Notes under the pieces: generated by a model
Database searches by the model: none
The model's input: only the letters and a program-made list of their open reading frames with translations
Told to the model about the DNA's origin: nothing
Shown: positions 1 through 28,000 of the stretch, one piece after another
Layout of the letters: each line of letters opens with the position of its first letter
Numbering within the stretch: the stretch's first letter is position 1
Program-made: the position numbers and the translations under genes
NCBI RefSeq assembly: GCF_042477335.2
Contig: NC_091246.1
Span: 209,311,501 to 209,375,500 of the forward strand
DNA: 64,000 bases
Direction: 5' to 3'
Source of the DNA: Ovis canadensis
Lineage: Eukaryota; Chordata; Mammalia; Artiodactyla; Bovidae

Positions 1-16421
<16,421 letters not shown>

Positions 16422-17400
16422 TGCGTCTAAAGCTGGGCTCTCCGCCGGCCGCCGGCTCCCGGGCGCGGGTAACTCACACCCCTCCGGGGTTCACACCGGC
16501 CTAGTGGACCGCGCGCGCAGGCGCAATGCGTCATCAAGCTGCGCCGCACAGGCAGTTCTGACCCCCAGGCTCCACGCAGCAGGGTGGGAGTGAGTCGGGG
16601 CATGGAGACCCTGTGTGGCTTTTCTGGGCTACTCTTGCGGGAAAGTGGGCGTTGGAGTCGGAGCCCCGGGAGAGGAGACTCCAGCGGATGCGGAGTAGCA
16701 ATCACGATTTTTCCCATGGTTTCCCAAGTGGTTGCAGTGATTTGTTCGAGAGAAGTGAGAGAAGACCAGGATTAAAAATCCCTGCTGGCAAACAAATCTC
16801 TTTCCTGAGCAGCTAAAATGCTCTCTAGGAGTCGATAAAAAGGGCCTCGCTGGCAGCCCCCGTACCCGCAGGGGCGGGGTCGGAGTGAGTTAGGCGTCGT
16901 CATGGCAACACCCTCACTCAGCCCCCCGGAAACTTCACGCCTGGCTCTCCGCCAGGCTTTTGGAGTTCGGGTCCGGCCCTGGGAAGAACTTCTAGGCCCC
17001 GCTCCCAAACCCTATCCTGTGAGCGCCGAAGGGGCAGATGCGCGAGCTTCCAGACTGGGGTTCGCCCCTTCTTGTCCCCAGCAGATCGGTGTCGGTCCTG
17101 CCCCAGAGGTAGCGGCCGCGTTAAGGCAGCGGCCGACACGCCCCTCACCGCTCACCCGATGGTCCTCTTCCACCCCGAGCCTGGAGTCGGCCCTCATGGC
17201 GCTGTGCCCGCCTGGGCTCCCTCGACGCAACTGCTGCCTGCGGGAGCCTGGTTCCCCGCAACGCTGCAGCCTTCGGGACCAGCGGGAGGCGGTGGCTCTG
17301 CAGTGCCGGACTAGGCCGCCGCCCCCGGGCCACGTCTCCGCCCGCCTCCGCTTTGGCAGCCTTCGCGTTCCGAGGCTTCAGGGTTGAGACGCAAGCGTTT
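16422..17400 (-). promoter_or_regulatory. TMEM237: CpG-island promoter of TMEM237
   Basis: About 1 kb of GC-rich, CpG-dense DNA in otherwise AT-rich sequence. It covers the TMEM237 5'UTR. Visible motifs: NRF1-like GCGCAGGCGCA at 16515-16525, ATF/CRE-like TGCGTCAT at 16527-16534, GC box GGGGCGGGG at 16871-16879, and an X-box-like site at 16896-16909. No TATA box seen. Typical of a housekeeping or ciliary gene promoter and possibly bidirectional. Confidence 0.75.
16896..16909 (+). promoter_or_regulatory. RFX X-box-like site
   Basis: GTCGTCATGGCAAC closely fits the palindromic RFX consensus (GTTNCCATGGNAAC class). It lies about 480 bp upstream of the TMEM237 ATG. RFX factors drive ciliary genes, so the site fits the gene's role. 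Motif match only. Confidence 0.5.
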
Positions 17401-18481
17401 AGCCACCAGACTTAATGTTTAGGTTCGGGTATGAGTGTGTGTCGAAACAGGCAATTCTCAGATTTTCTCCAGTTGCTTACCCTCCATCCAAATACGCACG
17501 ACATAAAATCTGGCCTCACATAAGTGTTAAAAAAAAAAAGACAGTTTTCTTCGTTTTGTTTGGTTGGGTTTCTGAGAAAAATAATGCTTGGTCACTTTAA
17601 AAAACTACAGATATTTTGAAGCATACACTCAGTTTGCTCAATGGTTAAGGAAGAGCAGATGGATGGCACGGATATGGGAAAAGTTAGGGAATGATCCAGT
17701 AGTCCTGTATGGATGTGAGAGCTGGACCATAAAAGAAGGCTGAGCACCAAAGAATTGATGGTTTTGAACTGTGATGTTGGAGAAGACTCTTGAAAGTCAC
17801 TTGGGCTTCAAGGAGCTCAAACCAGTCAGTCCTAAAGTAAATCAATTCATTGGAAGGACTGATGCTGAAGTGGAAGCTCCAATACTTTGGCCACCTGATG
17901 ACAAGGGCAGACTCATTGGAAAAGACCCTGGGAAAGACTGAAGGCAGGAGAAGGGGGCCACAGAGGATGTAATGGTTGGATGGCATCACTGGCTCAGTGG
18001 ACAAGAGTTTGAGGAAATTCCAGGAGATAGTGAAGGACAGGGGAACCTGGCTGTCCGTGGGGTCCACATGACTGAGTGACTGAACAACAAGGGAGTGATC
18101 CAGAGGGTGAACATATATAAAGGCAGGAAGAGTGACTGGAAGTCTCGAGTTCGTGGAATAACATCCTTATCCCCTTGTTTCTCAGACGTTGGTGTTTAGC
18201 ACTAAAATTCATTGCTCTTTCCTAATTTAGGCATAAATATAGATACTGGCTTTTGGGGAAATTAATGATTGCTACAGCCCTGATCAAAAGAATAATTTTT
18301 CCTTGTAGCTTAATGTGTAAAATGAGAACAGTGCTGTTTCAGTAAGTTTTGATGTTAGAGGTGATTTGTATATTAATCCTTCCTTCTTGCAGTTAAACTG
18401 TGTACTTTTTGAAAAATCCATGGTTATAAAACAAGTTTCATAAGGTAAAATACAGTTTCTGAAATTAAATACAACATATTT
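17401..18481. other. Intergenic region between TMEM237 promoter and MPP4 3' end
   Basis: About 1.1 kb with one BovB fragment at 17700-18090. The rest is AT-rich with no exon or RNA gene that I can support. Confidence 0.6.
17700..18090 (+). repeat. BovB 3' fragment
   Basis: Starts at the VMYGCESW-equivalent GTATGGATGTGAGAGCTGGA and ends TGACTGAGTGACTGAACAAC. Internal deletions and stops. Confidence 0.9.
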
Positions 18482-18487
18482 TATTTA
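18482..18487 (-). terminator. MPP4: MPP4 poly(A) signal
   Basis: AATAAA on the minus strand, about 325 bp past the MPP4 stop, giving a 3'UTR of roughly 0.35 kb with cleavage expected near 18460-18470. Other, more distal signals are not excluded. Confidence 0.6.
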
Positions 18488-18809
18488 GGAAAGCTCTTTT
18501 TTATCTGAATCACACAAAGGCCACGTGAAATCTATGAAAGGTCCTCATATTCGGTGACTTAACATTGTTCCCTACCAATTGCTGCATATAAGGTAAAGGA
18601 AAACATTTTTTCCCCTGAAATCCAAAGAGATAACTCTACATAACCATACAAATTTCTTCCAAATAAGATGAACAAACTGCAGCACTTTTGCAGTTGCACA
18701 TATTATAATAGAGCAAATATGACACCGATGTTTTAGATTATAGCTGTTTTTCCAGCTCTAGGGAACAGGTGAACATTGTTAAAACTCCAGTATTAAGCAG
18801 AAGGCCTCT

Positions 18810-19001
18810 TTAAGATTTTGTATCAGAGGAAACCCACGTGGCTGGTACCCACTGAGACTCCTCCTGAGCCTTCTGAACTGCAGACAACAACTCGGCACGT
18901 GCCTCTTGCAAGTTGTCATTCACAATCACATGATCAAAAAACTGGCCAAACTGAGTCTCCATTTTTTGGGCTAAATCCTCCATCTCTTGTAGATCTTCAT
19001 C
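18810..19001 (-). CDS. MPP4: MPP4 last coding exon (c21)
   Basis: 192 nt with acceptor CCTAAAG. It reads [20 protein letters not shown], then [20 protein letters not shown], and ends [14 protein letters not shown] then TAA. This is the end of the GUK-like domain and the MPP4-specific C-terminus. Confidence 0.96.
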   Translation of the reverse strand, partial: DEDLQEMEDLAQKMETQFGQFFDHVIVNDNLQEARAELLSAVQKAQEESQWVPATWVSSDTKS

Positions 19002-22000
19002 CTTTAGGAAAAATAGAAAAATACAAATAGCAAACTTAATGAGATGAATAGAAATAACAGGCAGTTATGTTGTTATACTCAGAACTGTAGCTGTTTATAA
19101 AAACAGGTCATGTAAATGTTCTCCACTCTAAACCACAAAACTTATGTTTCTGTGTTTAGTCTTACTTACTGTCTCCCACACCAAGTTTTCATAAAGTTGA
19201 GTTAATAGTTTGTAGACAACCAATCCTCTCAACTTCCTATTTGGACTTAAATTATCTTATTCTATTATCTAAACACTTGGAGCTCTCAAACCACATACAA
19301 CATAAAACCAAAGAAATTTTATCAGTTAAATATAAATAAAAATTAAACATAAATTTCAAATGAACATTAATCTGATAAGAATGACATTATTTTGTAGACA
19401 CAAATGGCCACTTTGAACATGATGGTACGACATAGTTCTTCAAATGAGGCATTTCTAAATTACTCTTCATGATGACTGACTTCACCTATAATATTGTCTA
19501 CTTCTATGACTGTGAAAGTTTATTTAGTCAAGATCATTTGGCCTTCACTTGGCACTAATACATTAAATTCATTGCTATTATTTTCTTATTTGTCTACAAT
19601 AATTAGTACAACTTGTCATAAATACCAATATAAACATGGGCACTGAGATCTTATGGCAGTACTCCTTTACAAGGTGACCATACACAAGACCTAGAAACAA
19701 TCTTGTTAACTTTTCAGATCGCCATGAAACTGAGAACAGAATTTAATTAAGACTCAGAGAACATATCCATAGACTCCACTGTTTGAAATGCTAACTGGAG
19801 AATCAAACTTCCATACAATAGCCTTTGAAAAAATAATGAAGATAAAAATAATGAGAGGGAAAGGATAATACAAAGATAACTCATGCTCACTTCAGCAACA
19901 CATATACTAAAATTGGAATGATGTAGAAGATTAGCATCGGAGAAGGCAATGGCACCCCACTCCAGTACTCTTGCCTGGAAAATCCCATGGACAGAGGAGC
20001 CTGGTAGGCTGCAGTCCATGGGGTCGCTAAGAGTCGGACACAACTGAGCGACTTCACTTTCACTTTTCACTTTCACGCATTGGAGAAGGAAATGGCAACC
20101 CACTCCAGTGTTCTTGCCTGGAGAATCCTAGGGACGGGGGAGCCTGGTGGGCTGCTGTCTAAGGAGTCGCACAGAGTCGGACATGACTGAAGTGACTTAG
20201 CAGCAGCAGCAGCAGCAGCAGATTTGCATGGCCCCTTCTCAAGGATGACATGCAAATTCATAAAGTAATCCATATATTTACCTTGTTTTACAAGTTTAAA
20301 AAGTTCTGGAGATCTGCCTCACTATATGAACAAAATTAACATAACTGTACACTTAAAATGAGCAAGATGGTAAGTCTTATTTTATGTTATATGCTTTTTA
20401 CCACACACACACACACACACACGTGCACGTGCATGCACACCCAAGTGGATATAATGTCTTGCCTAGATGATGGTTACCTGGGTGCATACACACTGTAAAA
20501 GATTCTTTGAACTGTACACTTAAGATTTATACACCTTACTGAATGTATGTTATGACTTAAAATATTTAAAGTATATTTAATTAAAACTGTTATGACTTAA
20601 AATATTTAAAGTATATTTAATTAAAACTATACATATATATATGGGAAAATCACTGATTAATCCCACCTGGCCTGGCCCCTCTATTATTACTATAATTATT
20701 AATAAACATCTTTTATGTTTTAATATATTTATAAAGAGATCTCATATAATAGATGATATAATCAATTATTTTATTTTTTCAGATTTACTTTTTTAAATAT
20801 AAATTTATTTATTTTAATTGGAGGCTAATTACTTTACAATATTCTAGTGGTTTTGCCATACATTGACATGAATCTGCTATGGGGGTACATGTGTTCCCCA
20901 TCCTGAACCCCCCTTCCACCTCCCTCCCCATCTCATCCCTCTAGGTCATCCAGTGCACCACCCCCGAGCACCCTGTCTCATGCATCAAACCTGGACTGTC
21001 AATCTATTTCACATATGATAATATACATGTTTCAATGCTATTCTCCCAAATCATCCCACCCTCGCCCTCTCCCACAGAGTCCAAAAGACTATTCTATACA
21101 TCAGTGTCTCTTTTGCTGTCTTATATATAGGGTTATCATTACCATCTTTCTAAATTCCATATATATGTGTTTGTATACAGTATTGGTGTTTTTCTTTCTG
21201 GCTTACTTCACTCTGCATAATAGGCTACAGTTTCAGCCACCTCATTAGAACTGATTCAAATGTATTCTTTTTAATGGCTGAGTAATGTTCCATCGTGTAT
21301 ATGTACCACAGCTTTCTTATCCATTCATCTGCTGATGGACATCTAGGTTGCTTCCATGTCCTGGCTATTATAAACAGTGCTGTGATGAACATTGGGGTAC
21401 ATGTGTCTCTTTCAATTCTGGTTTCCTCGGTGTGTATGCCCAGCAGTGGGATTGCTGGGTCATAAGGCAGTTTTATTTCCAGTTTTTTAAGGAATCTCCA
21501 CACTGTTCTCCATAGTGGCTGTACTAGTTTGCATTCCCACCAACAGTGTAAGAGGGTTCCCTTTTCTCCACACCCTCTCCAGCATTTATTGTTTATAGAC
21601 TTTTGGATAGCAGCCATTCTGACTGGCGTGAAATGGTACCTCATTGTGGTTTTGATTTGCATTTATCTGATAATGAGTGATGTTGAGCACCTTTTCATGT
21701 GTTTGTTAGCCATCTGTATGTATTTTAAAGTAAATTCAAATACTTTGCAAAATAAATAATCCATTCTAAGTACACAAACCCAGTTTCTGTGTGGTTTTGC
21801 AAACTGTGACTTGAGGGCCTTTTCTTTTAAAGCTAGACCCAAAAAGAGGAGAAAAATAAGAGTAGTTATTAAACTTTATTTTAATATCTATAAATGACAT
21901 TCAATAAGGATAACTCATAAAGGTAATATTCATTAGAAACAAAAATCACATTCCTTAATATAGGGATACTGTGGAATAATACAGTAATTTTCTGACTGGG

Positions 22001-25000
22001 GAAAAAATAATATACTCATCTATCTCCTCTGTATCTTACCTTGAACTTCATGTCCACAAAGTAGTCTGTAATAATCTTGGCATTTTTCCGAGATCGCTTC
22101 ATACAACTCATGTTAGATGGCTTTATAAATATGACATAGGGCTTCAGTTCTTGGGTTCGAGCCACTTGAATACCCTACACAGAAAAATTAAATACACATT
22201 TAAAACAGAAGTCCTTACATAGATATGTATGGCTGAGTGCCTTCCTTGTCCATCTGAAACTACCACAACATTGTTAATCAGCTCTATCCCAGTACAAAAT
22301 AAGAAGTAAAGTTTGGGAAAAACAATAATGAAGAAAAAAATGAGAAAAAAAGAAGCCCTAGTAGCTGAAATATCTCGAGAGAATATTAAACTGAGAATCT
22401 AAAAACATAAGTCCTAATTTTCTAGAGTCAACATGAATGTTCTCAAAATTTCTAAGACCATATATTAGCAGTTATTTTTAGCCAGAGTATATTCTCATGT
22501 GCTCCCAAGTCCTCAACTCTAAAAGACATTTTAATAATTAAGAGATGGAGTTCTGGAATCAAAATTAAGTTCAAATCCTGGCTCTTCCTCTTACTAGCCA
22601 TGACACCCTTATTGAAACCTGAGAATAGGATTCTACACATGATCTCATGGGCAAAAGACAAAGACAGACTCAACTCTCAAGGCCAATCAGGTCCCTCACT
22701 TCCCTTTCCTCTTGCCACTGTCTCCTAACAGATCATATTGACATCCTCATGCTGACCACAGCTTCAATCCAAGAGAGAACAACTCTCTTGTCCTCTGATT
22801 AGCATACAAGGTATTATTTTTACATGACTACAGAAAACATAAAGTAAACACAAGGTTCATAAAAATTTTGACAACACATTGTATGTTCTTTATCTCACCT
22901 CAACTCACTCACTCCTGCTCTATTCCACATATGGTCTCAGGGAGACAGCTATTGATAGAACATCGGAACCTCATCCCCTTACATAAAGCAACATTTCATT
23001 CCCTCCACAAGAAGTTACCTTAAAAAAAAAAAAAAAAAAGATCCTCAGTTTTCTTTATGGTTGTCTGCTCATTTCTGGGGGTTTTTCACTTTGTTTTTTT
23101 TTTTAATTTTTTTAAAATTTTATTTTCTGTTGTTGCTGCTTTTTTTTGGGGGGGCGGGCAGGTCTGAGAAACTAGATTTTTTCCCCCCAACTAAAAAGAC
23201 AAGATAATGACAATTGATTTTTCAAGTAAGACCCTGGTCCTTATATATGGGAAGTAGTCTTATCCTAACAGAAGAAAGCATGTGCAAAGAATGGATGGCA
23301 TGCATTCATTACTTTGGGGAGAAGGGAAATATTCCACCCACCTGAGGCTCTAGGTCCATAACACAGATCTTTCCATCATCAAGGACTGCTTGAACAGCAT
23401 CCACACTCGTGCCATACAAGTGGCCTTTGTACTCACCATACTCGAGCATTCTGCAAGGGTGAGATAAAGACAACAAGAACTGTTTGTACAGGTGAAATTA
23501 TTATTAGCAATAACACAGAGATAAATCCCAACAGAAGAGAGTAAAATATGTGGATCTTGATAAATGAATTAGTGGATATTCAACAGGAAAAATATATATT
23601 AGGAGATATAAGACTTAACTACTCCAAATTCTCTGAAATTTGCAACTCAGTTCAGCTCCTTCTCCAAACTCAATGAGTTAGTGTACTAGTAAATCAATAT
23701 ACATTTTCTTACTTAATTTTTCAGAATTAAAAAAATGTGTCCCAGAAGTTTGGGACAAAGCATGAAAATAAGAGATCTATTTTAAGTATAAAACAACGAG
23801 AGGAGAGAACCAGATTCCGAATGTCTAGCTTACCTGTGACTGTACACGAGGCTTTCAAATGTTTCCTTTGACACATAGTGATACTCACGACCATCCATTT
23901 CATAACTCTTTTTGGAACGAGTAGTATCTGTCAAAATAGGGAATTTTTAAGATTTTAGAATCTACAAAATGTTTGGACTTATTACCCATATGCATTTGGA
24001 TAAAGATGATCAAAATAAATATATTAATACATAAGCAGATAAATAAAATGCTAGAACAAAATAAGGGAGCCTGATTGGTGATAAGAAAGTAGAAGTTCCC
24101 ATATCAAAATGAGCTAATCATAAACCTTTGTTAAGTGTTTGTGGTGTAGACTAGACCAGAATATATCGTATTTAAGCCTAAAGAGGCTGTAAAGGAACTC
24201 TTGCTGTTACGTCAGGACAGGAAGTGGTAAGTTATTTGTGAGCCCCATGGTGCCTAAGGGGTTCCCAGGTGGCTCAGTGGTAAAGAATGCACCTGCACTG
24301 CAGGAGACACAGGAGACGTGGGCTCAATCCCTGAGTTGGGAAGATCCCCTGGAAGAGGAAATGTCGACCTACTCCAGTATTCTTGACTGGAATATCCCAT
24401 GAACAGGAAAGCCTGGTTGGCTATTGTCCATGGGATCACAAAGAGTCAGACATGACTGAGCATGCACACACAAGGTGCCTAAAGGCCCTCAGGTGGTGAA
24501 ACCAGCAATATCTTACGTTTAGATAATGCATCTTCCAAGATCTCATTTCATCCTTCATATTCCTAGCTAGGTGAAATGCTGTTATCTGTAGCTTACTGAT
24601 AAGTAACTAAAGATTTCAGAAAGTAACTAACTTGCTCATGTGAATAAAACTAATGAAAACCAAAGTTGTAAACAAGCACCTAGGTGTCCTGACTCTTCCC
24701 AAACTAATCTCTTCTACCACAGCAGATTGTGTCAGATTTGAAATAAAGCCCTGACACTCTGTAGTCTTGCTCAGATACATTAATATCCAAGTAAGCTGGT
24801 GATCAGTTTTAGGGATCTCCAGAAAGAAAAGATTGATAGAGTCTAGATTCAATCTGATTCTTTGATATGACCACGTTGTTCATAGATTCTTCAGCCTAAA
24901 TAGTACCTGGTATAGAACACAGGAGTTCACTGACTACCTAAAAGTGATTCTAGTCTGCTTACCCATTTGTTCAACTAACATATACTGAGTGCCTATATTC

Positions 25001-28000
25001 CAGCTATCATATTAATTTCTTAGAAGACAAAGATGAATAAGACACGGTTCTAGCTTTGTGACCTGTATAAACTATAAAGCTGCTAGTCCCTTAACCTGCA
25101 TTACAATAAATTCTCCTTGTTCATAAGAGATGTATATTTACATTTGATAAAGTTGAAAGATGAAATAGATCAACATCTGATGATACCAACACATGGAAAT
25201 GACCAAAAAGGAACTTGAAATAGACCCTAAATGATGAAAGGAGTTCCCAACATTTCAAGATACAATACTTTGGCCACCTGATGCAAAGAACTGACTCATT
25301 TAAAAAGACCCTGATTCTGGGAAAGATTGAAGGCAGGAAGAGAAGGGGATGACAGAAGATGAGATGGTTGGATGGCATCACTGACTCAATGGACATCAAT
25401 TTGAGTAAACTCTGGGAGTTGGCAGTGGACAAGGAGGCCTGGCGTGCTGCAGTCCATGGGGTTGCAAAGAGTCGGACATGACTGAGCTACTGAACTGAAT
25501 TAACTGAACATTTCAAGAAGCTCAAAAAGCAAAATTTTTTTCTTTATTCAAGCCTCTCTTTAGTTCCTCAGAGTTCCTACAGTTATGCTACCCTCCTATA
25601 GCTTTGTACTGAAAAAAAATCTAATTCTCAGGTGATAGAAAATTATGTTACTATCAGCCCAAGATAACCCCTTCTCCTTGGCTTCTATCCTACTATCTTA
25701 TATATGGTAGGCTAAGGTCTGTGAATTGGTGCATGACTTGAGGTGTTCATTCTGAGCTTAAAACTGTTCGCTCAATTTAAAGAGCAAAATATGGGCAACA
25801 TATTCCCATTTTGAATGATGGTTATCCAGACAACATACAATTCTACATTCTGTGGGCATTTTATTTTTATCCAGATTATTGCAAGTGGTGATTTCTTTAT
25901 TAGTTTTTGCTTTGTAGTGCCCATTCTTACATAGGTAAACAGTACTTGGAAAGCACAACCTATGGGATGTGATCATAAAACAACTTCATTTGTTCGGCCC
26001 TGGATAGAATTCTCAAATTCTTCTGATTACTCTTAGGTTTGTTTGTTTTTAAAAAAAGGTTCAATATCATTTATGCCTGAAACTCAGTCTCAATAATTTC
26101 AATTCTGTTTCCATGTAATAATCAAAATTACGAACTTTATTTATATTTCAGGCTTCTTCTCCCCAAAGCTGGCTCAGACTTGCTACACCAAGGGAAGCCT
26201 GACATCAGAGAAGGCAGAAATCAGGAGAGGGAGCTTGATTCTCTTCTCTTCCCTTTCATTGCATTCCTACTGCTCCTCCAGTTTTATAACTCTCCAAGCC
26301 TAAGCGCAGAGAGAGAGGAGGAGCAAGCAGGGCAGGAAAACTCTTACTTAATTGATGCTGATGCTGGCTTCTCATGGCTCCTTTTAGACTTAGCAGATGT
26401 TTAAATCCCAGAGGATTCAGTGGATTATTTTGCAAAGCCTACCTCTCTACCACCACTACTGGATATCTCAAATCCATCTCTATTCCACCTAGTCATTTGT
26501 GATTTCTTCCACACCCTCAGGTACCCAGGGCTTCAGGTTTGGTCTCCTTTCATTGACGCTTCCTCTTGGGCAGGAACCAAGACAACCCCAGGCAGACTTT
26601 CTTCCACATTATCCACCCAGATCTGGTCTTTGGGGGAAAAAAAATCCCAGCTCTTTTGCAGTGACAGACTCAAAATGGCAGCTACCTCCCCCAAACAGCC
26701 TTTGGCCACTTCTAAACTCTCATGCTTTAGATATTTCAGATATAATTCTGATTCCAGTCTTCTGTGTCTCCCCAAAAGCATGAAACACATATTAAGCTCT
26801 TTAAGTGGTTTTCCTAACTTCTTCTCTCTTGCCCTGAGGTAAAGGGGAAGCACCCACATCCACAGGCTCCTTCACCTTGGATGGTACAATAGTTATTGTT
26901 CTTTTTGGTCAGTCGCTAAGTCGTGTCCAGCTCTTTGCGATCCCATGAACTGCAGCACACCAGACTTGCCTGTCTATAGTTGATTTAAAATTATATGTGC
27001 AAAAAAAAATAAAATAAAATAAAATAAAATTATATGTGCATATATTAAAATAAAAAATATGATAAAGCTTTCAAAGAGCCAAGCACACTCCCGGGAGGAT
27101 TATAAATATTGAATGAATGCTAGCCATTATTATTAAATATTTAGTTTTCCTAAAAGGTTATGTATATGATCGCTAAGCAATGGAAAAAAAAGATTCACTT
27201 TTCAAAAGCCTAGCTAGCTAGCTACATGCTAGTAAGTCAATTTCCTCTATTAAAATAAGTTTAGTTAGAAATACTGAGGACTATCTGTGTCTTACATTCT
27301 TACAACAAAGATGGTATAAAATAGTTGAGATCAGTACATGTGCAGATCTCTTTGCACCTGTAAAAAGAAAATCTTACTCCAGTATGAACCCCTATGAAAG
27401 AAAAAGTAAACGTACGTGGCACAGCACTTTGAAAACGGTCAGGATTAAGTTCAATAAGTTGTCTCCTCAGTTCATTTACTCCAACACCAGAAGGTCCTAA
27501 ACGAAACATCATATATGGAAATGATTAGAAGCGGATAAGCAGAGGTACGTGGTGAAACCATCACTTTGATCCTTCCGCTGAAGACACTTGAGAGCACATG
27601 TTTTTGCAGGGAAAATAACATAACTTCCATTCCCATGAATTGAAATAACCCCAGAAAATTCTTGGGAATTTTCCTGATGACCTGTGGAGTAACCCACACT
27701 TCACCTGATGACCTGTGGAGTAACCCACACTTTCAGAAAAGAAGTAGGGAATTGCAGGAACGTGTCACCCAGGAACACTGCCTAATGTTGGCTACTCTGA
27801 GAAGTCTCTAGCCTCATGTCAGATCATTCGAGACAAGCTGCCTTTCCTCTTCCCATGAAGTTCCTATCACAGCACAACCCAGAAACTGGCTTCCACAATG
27901 ATAGAATTCAGGGACACATCCCTGACCACAAGTGGAGAAGTCAACACCCCCATGTGCAAGTGAAGGCAGGGCTGGCTTCATGGGCAGAGAACTGTGCAAG

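Larger units (their letters stand above)
19002..22039. other. MPP4 intron content
   Basis: Holds the split U6 pseudogene with its Bov-A insert (19883-20279), a CA repeat (20402-20422), a 40-bp tandem duplication (20549-20628) and an antisense L1 (20793-21735). Positions 19002-19880 and 21736-22039 show nothing recognisable. Confidence 0.6.
23928..27415. other. MPP4 intron content
   Basis: Bov-tA at 24258-24473, BovB tail at 25256-25510, a SINE scrap at 26908-26978 and an AAAAT repeat at about 27008-27030. The block 25511-26900 includes several open frames, but they lack splice logic or recognisable protein and I see no gene. Confidence 0.5.

Noticed and set aside
16902..17387. Plus-strand CpG-island frame as a real protein gene
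   Set aside because: Low-complexity Pro/Arg/Ala composition, no recognised domain, and neighbouring frames on both strands are equally open; kept only as a low-interest finding.
21225..21662. Minus-strand 145-codon frame
   Set aside because: It is the C-terminus of L1 ORF2, without the rest of the element.
26150..26860. Cluster of open frames of 70-140 codons on both strands
   Set aside because: No recognisable protein, no splice sites that join to MPP4, and mixed-strand frames of similar length point to chance.
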